The position numbers and the translations under genes were made by a program. This document shows, piece after piece, positions 59,573-64,000 of a stretch of DNA of 64,000 nucleotides; positions within the stretch are counted from its first letter, which is position 1; every line of letters starts with the position of its first letter. This stretch comes from Synechococcus sp. UW69 (GTDB taxonomy: Bacteria; Cyanobacteriota; Cyanobacteriia; PCC-6307; Cyanobiaceae): assembly GCF_900474185.1 (NCBI RefSeq), contig NZ_UCNW01000002.1, positions 62,001 through 126,000 of the forward strand. Direction: 5' to 3'. The notes below the pieces were generated by a model. It was given only the letters and a program-made list of their open reading frames with translations, was not told the origin of the DNA and ran no database searches.

Positions 59573-60488
59573 TCCTGATTATTGGTCTCTGCTGGGGGTT
59601 GATCCCGACTGCACGGATCAGCAGCTGAAACGTGCCTTTCGCCGCGAGGCGCGCCGTTGGCATCCGGATCTGAACAGCAATGATCCCGTTGCTGAGGATC
59701 GCTTCAAGCTGGTCAATGAGGCCTATGCGGTGCTCAGTGATCCCCGCCGCCGCGATGCTTGGCAACGGGGCGGTGGTACAGGCGCGGGTGTTGCTGATCC
59801 CTTCGCGCACGGGTTCCCCGATTTCGAGGACTATCTCGACGTGATTTTCGGTGGGGGGGCAGGGCGATCAACGGCTGAGTCCGACATGGAGCCGGATCCA
59901 CCCTTCCGGGGTGATGACGTCAGAAGTGAAACCAGAAGAACTGAACCTCCGGTTTCAGCACCGCCGCCGCCGCCGCCCGTGCGTGCTGTGGAGGACCTCG
60001 AATCGGTCGTTCATCTCACCGCTGATCAGGCTCTGCAGGGCACCCAGGTGGAACTCACGCTCGACGACGGCACGGTGATCGAGCTGAACACTCCTCCCTT
60101 CGCTGGTGATGGCTGGCGACTTCGGCTTGAGGGTGTCGCCCCGGGTGGTCGTGATCATTTCCTGCAGCTCCGGGTTGTGACCGAAGACGGGCTTCGGATC
60201 GATGGTCTTCGCGTGCTCTACAAGCTGCTGTTGTTTCCGCCAGATGCTGCTCTTGGCTGCGCTGTGGATGTGCCCACGCTGGATGGACCCGTGACGCTGC
60301 AAGTTCCACCCGGTTCATCGAGCGGACGCTTGCTGCGACTTCGTGGTCGTGGGCTGCAGCTGGAGAACGAACGGGGGGACCAACTGGTGGAGATTGTTGT
60401 GGTGATTCCTTCAGATCTGGGCGATGCGGAACGGGCTCTTTATCGCCGCCTTCAGGAACTGGCGAGCGAATCCGAGCAGGTTGGATGA
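59556..60488 (+). CDS. DnaJ-type co-chaperone without zinc domain
   Basis: 310 residues from the ATG at 59556, 17 bases inside the dnaK1 end; a GTG at 59535 is also possible. J domain at residues 8-70 with HPD at 36-38. Then an acidic linker, a Pro run (SAPPPPPPVRA) and the C-terminal substrate domains (LTADQALQGTQVELTLDDGT, PTLDGPVTLQVPPGSSSGRL). The four CxxCxGxG zinc motifs of type I DnaJ are missing, so it is a type II-like J protein. It should serve the adjacent DnaK. Confidence 0.9.
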   Translation: MTSTADPDYWSLLGVDPDCTDQQLKRAFRREARRWHPDLNSNDPVAEDRFKLVNEAYAVLSDPRRRDAWQRGGGTGAGVADPFAHGFPDFEDYLDVIFGGGAGRSTAESDMEPDPPFRGDDVRSETRRTEPPVSAPPPPPPVRAVEDLESVVHLTADQALQGTQVELTLDDGTVIELNTPPFAGDGWRLRLEGVAPGGRDHFLQLRVVTEDGLRIDGLRVLYKLLLFPPDAALGCAVDVPTLDGPVTLQVPPGSSSGRLLRLRGRGLQLENERGDQLVEIVVVIPSDLGDAERALYRRLQELASESEQVG

Positions 60489-60530
60489 CGATGGGTGAGA
60501 CTCCGGTCCGATTGATCTGACGTTTTCTCG

Positions 60531-60989
60531 ATGCGCGTCCACGTCCTGCTCTTTGATGCCGGTACGGATAGTGAAGGCATCCACTCGCTTGAAATTGCCG
60601 GACGCACTGTGGTTCTTCTGTTTGAGAACCCCGACGATGCCGAGCGTTATGCCGGCCTTCTGGAGGCGCAGGACTTTCCGGTCCCGACGGTGGAGGCCCT
60701 GGACCGAGAAGACGTGGATTTGTTTTGTCGTGAGGCCGGCTATGAGGCCCGCGTGATCGAGTCGGGTTTTGTGCCGAGCAATGACGAGGAGCGCCTGTTC
60801 ATGGCGCCGCCGCAGAGCAACCGCGATGTGAGCAACTGGAAGGACGACACCAACCCTGATAACCCAATCCCTGACAACGCCAACCCTGAACAACACGCCG
60901 CTGAACCTGCGCGCCAGGGACTGGAGACCGAGCCCGAGTCAAATCCTGAACTCGATGAACTGCGTCGGCGGTTGGAGGGCCTGCTCTGA
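60531..60989 (+). CDS. DUF3110 domain-containing protein
   Basis: 152 residues from the ATG at 60531. The N-terminal 90 residues are the cyanobacterial/plastid DUF3110: RVHVLLFDAGTDSEGIHSLE, VVLLFENPDDAERYAGLLEA, and REAGYEARVIESGFVPSNDE. The C-terminal third is polar, Asn/Pro/Glu-rich and probably disordered. Function unknown; its presence next to dnaK1/dnaJ is seen here but no link is proven. murQ starts three bases after its stop. Confidence 0.88.
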   Translation: MRVHVLLFDAGTDSEGIHSLEIAGRTVVLLFENPDDAERYAGLLEAQDFPVPTVEALDREDVDLFCREAGYEARVIESGFVPSNDEERLFMAPPQSNRDVSNWKDDTNPDNPIPDNANPEQHAAEPARQGLETEPESNPELDELRRRLEGLL

Positions 60990-60992
60990 ACC

Positions 60993-61946
60993 ATGGCCCT
61001 GTTTGACCCTGATCTCCAGCCCTCCAGCGACCGCGGCCATCTGCTGACCGAGCAGAGCAATCAGCGCAGTTCACGGTTGGATCAACTCGACACCCTCGAG
61101 CTCGTCGCCCTGTTTGCGGACGAGGATCGGCGTCCCCAAGAGGCTGTCGCCGCGGCCGCTCCTGACCTTGCTCAGGCCGTTGATGCCGTTTCTGAGCGAC
61201 TTCGTGCCGGCGGTCGTCTCTTCTATCTCGGTGCTGGCACCTCAGGCCGGCTGGGGGTCTTGGACGCCGCGGAGTGCCCACCCACTTTTTGCAGTGATCC
61301 CGAGCAGGTGCAGGGGGTTCTCGCTGGTGGTTCAGCAGCGCTGTTGCGCAGTTCCGAAGGGCTCGAGGATGTTGAGGCTGCCGGTCGGGCTGACCTGGAG
61401 GAGCGGGGGTTTTGCTCCAAGGACTGTCTTGTGGGGATCGCCGCAGGTGGCACCACGCCATACGTTCGCGGCGGCCTGGCGTTTGCGACAAGCATTGGCG
61501 CTCTGGCGATTGCCATGGCCTGTGTTCCGACGGAACAGGCTCCCCTTCCCTGCGATATCGACATTCGTCTGCTCACCGGCCCTGAGCTGCTGACTGGATC
61601 CACGCGGATGAAGGCCGGCACGGCCACAAAACTTGCCTTAAACACGCTGTCGACCGCCGTGATGGTGAAGCTCGGCAAGGTCTATGGGAATCGGATGGTG
61701 GATGTAGCCGCAAGCAACAGCAAGTTGGTGGACCGATCGCTGCGGATCCTGAGGGATCTGGCCGGTGTCGAGCGGGAGCGTGGGCTGACGCTGCTTGAGG
61801 ACGCCGGCGGATCGGTCAAACTCGCTTTGTTGATGGCGTCTGCTGACTTGCCTGTCGACCAGGCATGTGCGCTGCTTCAGCAGCATGACCAGCAGCTTCG
61901 CTCGGCACTGGCCTCCTGCGGAGCTCAGCTGAAGGACCTCAGCTGA
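60993..61946 (+). CDS. murQ: N-acetylmuramic acid 6-phosphate etherase
   Basis: 317 residues with a SIS sugar-isomerase domain. Signatures: FYLGAGTSGRLGVLDAAECP, CLVGIAAGGTTPYVRGGL, and TGSTRMKAGTATKLALNTLS. MurQ splits MurNAc 6-phosphate into GlcNAc 6-phosphate and lactate in peptidoglycan recycling. The catalytic Glu in this family is in the AAEC context. No MurK/AnmK or PTS genes are near. Its tail overlaps mtnP by eight bases on the other strand. Confidence 0.93.
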   Translation: MALFDPDLQPSSDRGHLLTEQSNQRSSRLDQLDTLELVALFADEDRRPQEAVAAAAPDLAQAVDAVSERLRAGGRLFYLGAGTSGRLGVLDAAECPPTFCSDPEQVQGVLAGGSAALLRSSEGLEDVEAAGRADLEERGFCSKDCLVGIAAGGTTPYVRGGLAFATSIGALAIAMACVPTEQAPLPCDIDIRLLTGPELLTGSTRMKAGTATKLALNTLSTAVMVKLGKVYGNRMVDVAASNSKLVDRSLRILRDLAGVERERGLTLLEDAGGSVKLALLMASADLPVDQACALLQQHDQQLRSALASCGAQLKDLS

Positions 61947-62847
61947 TGGAGGACTGATCGAACGATCCCCAGTAAGGGGAGGTGAACAGATCGAGCTTTG
62001 ATCGGGTCTCGGCAGGCACCTGGTCCTTGGGCGTGATCAAGGCATTGGCGAGGGCTGTGTGGGCCGTCGAAGCAGGAGGCTTTTGCTTCAGCTGCTGCAT
62101 CAAACCGCTCAGGATCGGTTCGGTGGCCGAGGCATTGGCCTGCAGGTTGCTAATCACCATCTCCACAGAGACCGCGTCATGGTCTTCATGCCAGCAGTCA
62201 AAGTCGGTGACCATGCTCAGGGAGGCATAGGCCAATTCGGCTTCCCGGGCCAGGCGGGCCTCGGTGTGATTGGTCATCCCGATGACTGAACAACCCCAGG
62301 AGCGGTAGAGCTTGCTTTCGGCCTGGGTGGAAAAGGCGGGGCCCTCCATGCAGAGATACGTTCCTCCGCGATGCAGCTTTTGCCCCTTCGGCAAGCCCCT
62401 CTCGGCAGCATCGGCCAGTAGGGCACTTAACTGCGGGCAGAAAGGTTCGGCAAGGCTGACGTGAGCCACACAGCCGTTCCCGAAAAAACTGGATGGCCTT
62501 TGACGCGTGCGGTCAATGAACTGATCCGGTACGACCATGTCCCGCGGATGCAAATGGCCCTGAAGTGATCCAACCGCGGAGAGGGAGATCAACCAGCGCA
62601 CCCCCAGCGACCGCATCGCCCAGATGTTGGCCCGGTAGGGAACTTCACTGGGCAGCAGCTGGTGATGCCGGCCATGGCGGGCCAGGAAGACGGTCTCGAC
62701 CCCCTCAAGTTCTCCCAATCGCAGTTGATCGGATGGCGTCCCGAACGGTGTTGGTATCGCACGTTCTTCCACCTGGCTTAAGCCGGGAATCGAATACAGG
62801 CCGCTACCGCCGATGACGCCAACCCGGGCTCCCTCGAGATCTGCCAT
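61939..62847 (-). CDS. mtnP: S-methyl-5'-thioadenosine phosphorylase
   Basis: 302 residues from the ATG at 62847 ([20 protein letters not shown]); the upstream frame is non-coding or antisense to the cyclophilin gene. Class II phosphorylase motifs: [73 protein letters not shown] and [19 protein letters not shown]. It recycles methylthioadenosine from polyamine and other SAM-dependent reactions. Divergent from the cyclophilin gene with 40 bases between starts. Confidence 0.93.
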   Translation of the reverse strand: MADLEGARVGVIGGSGLYSIPGLSQVEERAIPTPFGTPSDQLRLGELEGVETVFLARHGRHHQLLPSEVPYRANIWAMRSLGVRWLISLSAVGSLQGHLHPRDMVVPDQFIDRTRQRPSSFFGNGCVAHVSLAEPFCPQLSALLADAAERGLPKGQKLHRGGTYLCMEGPAFSTQAESKLYRSWGCSVIGMTNHTEARLAREAELAYASLSMVTDFDCWHEDHDAVSVEMVISNLQANASATEPILSGLMQQLKQKPPASTAHTALANALITPKDQVPAETRSKLDLFTSPYWGSFDQSSIS

Positions 62848-62887
62848 GCCACTACTCTCACTACACTCCAGTTTTGCTCGCGCGATC

Positions 62888-63331
62888 ATGACTAAGGCCT
62901 TGATGGACACCGAAGCAGGCCTGATCGAGCTCGAGCTATTTGATGCCGATGCCCCGAACACTGTCGCCAACTTCGTGAAGCTGGTGAAAGACGGCTTTTA
63001 CGACGGCCTGGCCTTTCACCGGGTGATCCCAGGTTTTATGGCCCAGGGAGGATGCCCCAACAGCCGTGAGGGCGCCCGCGGTATGGCTGGAACCGGAGGT
63101 CCCGGTTACCAAATCGATTGCGAGATCAACCCGCAGAAGCACCAGGCCGGAACCCTCGCCATGGCCCATGCCGGCCGCAACACCGGTGGTTCGCAGTTCT
63201 ACATCTGCCATGAGGCACAGTCCCACCTCGACGGTGTTCATACGGTGTTTGGCCACACCGGCAACATGGATGTGGTGTTGAAGCTCTCCAACGGCTCCCG
63301 GATCAACAAAGTGACGATCCAGGAGGGCTGA
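62888..63331 (+). CDS. Peptidyl-prolyl cis-trans isomerase, cyclophilin type
   Basis: 147 residues from the ATG at 62888 ([20 protein letters not shown]). Cyclophilin core: [40 protein letters not shown] with the catalytic Arg-equivalent region, [20 protein letters not shown] and [12 protein letters not shown]. No signal peptide, so it is cytoplasmic. It catalyses proline isomerisation in protein folding. Its stop is directly against the end of ribBA. Confidence 0.95.
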   Translation: MTKALMDTEAGLIELELFDADAPNTVANFVKLVKDGFYDGLAFHRVIPGFMAQGGCPNSREGARGMAGTGGPGYQIDCEINPQKHQAGTLAMAHAGRNTGGSQFYICHEAQSHLDGVHTVFGHTGNMDVVLKLSNGSRINKVTIQEG

Positions 63332-64000
63332 TCAGCGCCGCGTCCAGTGCAGGAGTGACGGGCCGTTTTCGATCAGTCCGTCACTGCTCATGTCGATCAG
63401 CTCATTGAGCTGATGCTCCACCCGCTCAAGATTCTGGGGCGGGTGCAGTGCCATCCGCTCGGTCGGAACCCGCATAAGTCCTACCCGTTCGGTAGCCGCC
63501 AGGGCCGCCAGGCTTTGCAGCAGAGGGCTGGCATCTCCACCATCTGGGGACAGTTTCCAGACGAATTGCGGACGGTCCCAGAGCGCCAACAGACGGGGCT
63601 CATGCAGGGCCTCGAGGCTGAAGCCATGGCGATGCGCGATTCCCTCCACTTCCAAGCGAATGGTGGGCCAGCTTTCCGGGCCAACGTTCACCGCCAGCGC
63701 CAGAACCACACAAGGACTCTCAGATTCGAAGAGATGTCCGAGCTTCTCCCGCTTGGCCGCTAGGTAGTCGGCGTTATGAACGCCTGGGTCCATCACCAGC
63801 GGCACCCGCTCTTCCACCTGAAGGCCATAGCCACCAAGTCCGGCAATCTTGCGCGGGTTGTTTGTGAGCAGGCGCAGCCGATGGATGCCCAGGTCAGAGA
63901 GAATCTGGGCGCCGACGCCGTAGTTGCGGAGATCCGCTGGGAAGCCGAGGCGTTCATTGGCTTCAACGGTGTCTAAACCTGCTTCCTGAAGGCTGTAGGC
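63332..64000 (-). CDS. ribBA: RibBA / GTP cyclohydrolase II, C-terminal part (runs off right edge)
   Basis: The frame is open to the right edge. The visible part has the end of GTP cyclohydrolase [42 protein letters not shown] and [11 protein letters not shown]-terminal extension of about 150 residues follows ([20 protein letters not shown] to [10 protein letters not shown]), as in fused cyanobacterial RibBA. The N-terminal part, with DHBP synthase, is outside. It provides both first substrates for riboflavin. Whether the fusion is complete cannot be seen here. Confidence 0.9.
   Translation of the reverse strand, partial: AYSLQEAGLDTVEANERLGFPADLRNYGVGAQILSDLGIHRLRLLTNNPRKIAGLGGYGLQVEERVPLVMDPGVHNADYLAAKREKLGHLFESESPCVVLALAVNVGPESWPTIRLEVEGIAHRHGFSLEALHEPRLLALWDRPQFVWKLSPDGGDASPLLQSLAALAATERVGLMRVPTERMALHPPQNLERVEHQLNELIDMSSDGLIENGPSLLHWTRR

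Noticed and set aside
1-64000. CRISPR arrays, insertion sequences, prophage or integrase genes
   Set aside because: No spaced short repeats, transposase or phage structural genes seen on either strand; the endolysin-like gene stands alone.

Overview
The window is a chromosomal stretch of a GC-rich cyanobacterium. Photosystem I PsaK, cytochrome b6f PetN, a high-light-inducible protein, Thf1/Psb29 and several cyanobacteria-specific DUF families (DUF3593, DUF2499/Ycf49-like, DUF3110, DUF1543, DUF2103, DUF2256) are all present. Very tight packing, many tiny genes and a ggpS-ggtBCDA glucosylglycerol locus fit a marine Synechococcus (picocyanobacterial) genome best. That assignment comes from gene content, not from a database search. 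No insertion sequence, prophage, CRISPR array or rRNA was seen; the one tRNA is Ser(GGA).

Layout. 1-9,000: mostly small unknown proteins (secreted, membrane or acidic) around an Hli protein, a methyltransferase, a lipase-like hydrolase, a J-domain protein and a DUF1543 protein. This part has the widest gaps and several genes below 60 codons. 9,067-14,562: a ligase-associated DNA-processing set (Lhr-type helicase, ATP-dependent DNA ligase, metallo-beta-lactamase exonuclease). 14,600-24,700: a secreted thioredoxin-like protein, nadA, a metallophosphoesterase with a damaged or unusual start, a GT-B glycosyltransferase, a GH104 endolysin-like protein, a TPM-domain protein, a MidA-type methyltransferase, aroB, an orphan sugar permease and purK. 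24,700-26,700: a second patch of tiny genes, partly AT-rich. 26,700-32,100: clpS / petN divergent pair, thf1 / clpP divergent pair, a DUF2256 protein and ftsH, i.e. proteolysis and photosynthetic-complex maintenance. 32,100-43,500: a MacB-like permease, pyk, a MazG-like hydrolase, a YggT protein, scpB, ilvA / dxs, an FAD oxidoreductase, psaK with DUF3593 and DUF2499, and csaB.

43,385-48,786 is a five-gene operon for the compatible solute glucosylglycerol: ggpS makes the phosphate precursor, and ggtB-C-D-A form the ABC importer, all joined by 4-base start/stop overlaps. 48,800-54,500 is a run of minus-strand housekeeping genes (two ferredoxins, an inositol-phosphatase-family enzyme, hisZ, htpG, rpmB, a secreted peroxiredoxin) ending at tRNA-Ser. 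54,718-57,427 is pstCAB for phosphate import, with a Pho-box-like repeat upstream. 57,581-61,946 runs dnaK1, a J protein, DUF3110 and murQ on the plus strand. mtnP, a cyclophilin and the 3' part of ribBA close the window.

Main points for a second look: a metallophosphoesterase whose only upstream ATG is cut off by an amber codon; several short ORFs lacking a standard start or coupled by overlaps (3,545-3,637; 8,457-8,578; 29,975-30,145); a membrane microprotein gene between petN and an unknown 451-residue protein; and the helicase-ligase-exonuclease set. I found no clearly new multi-gene system. Functions of unknown genes are left open.
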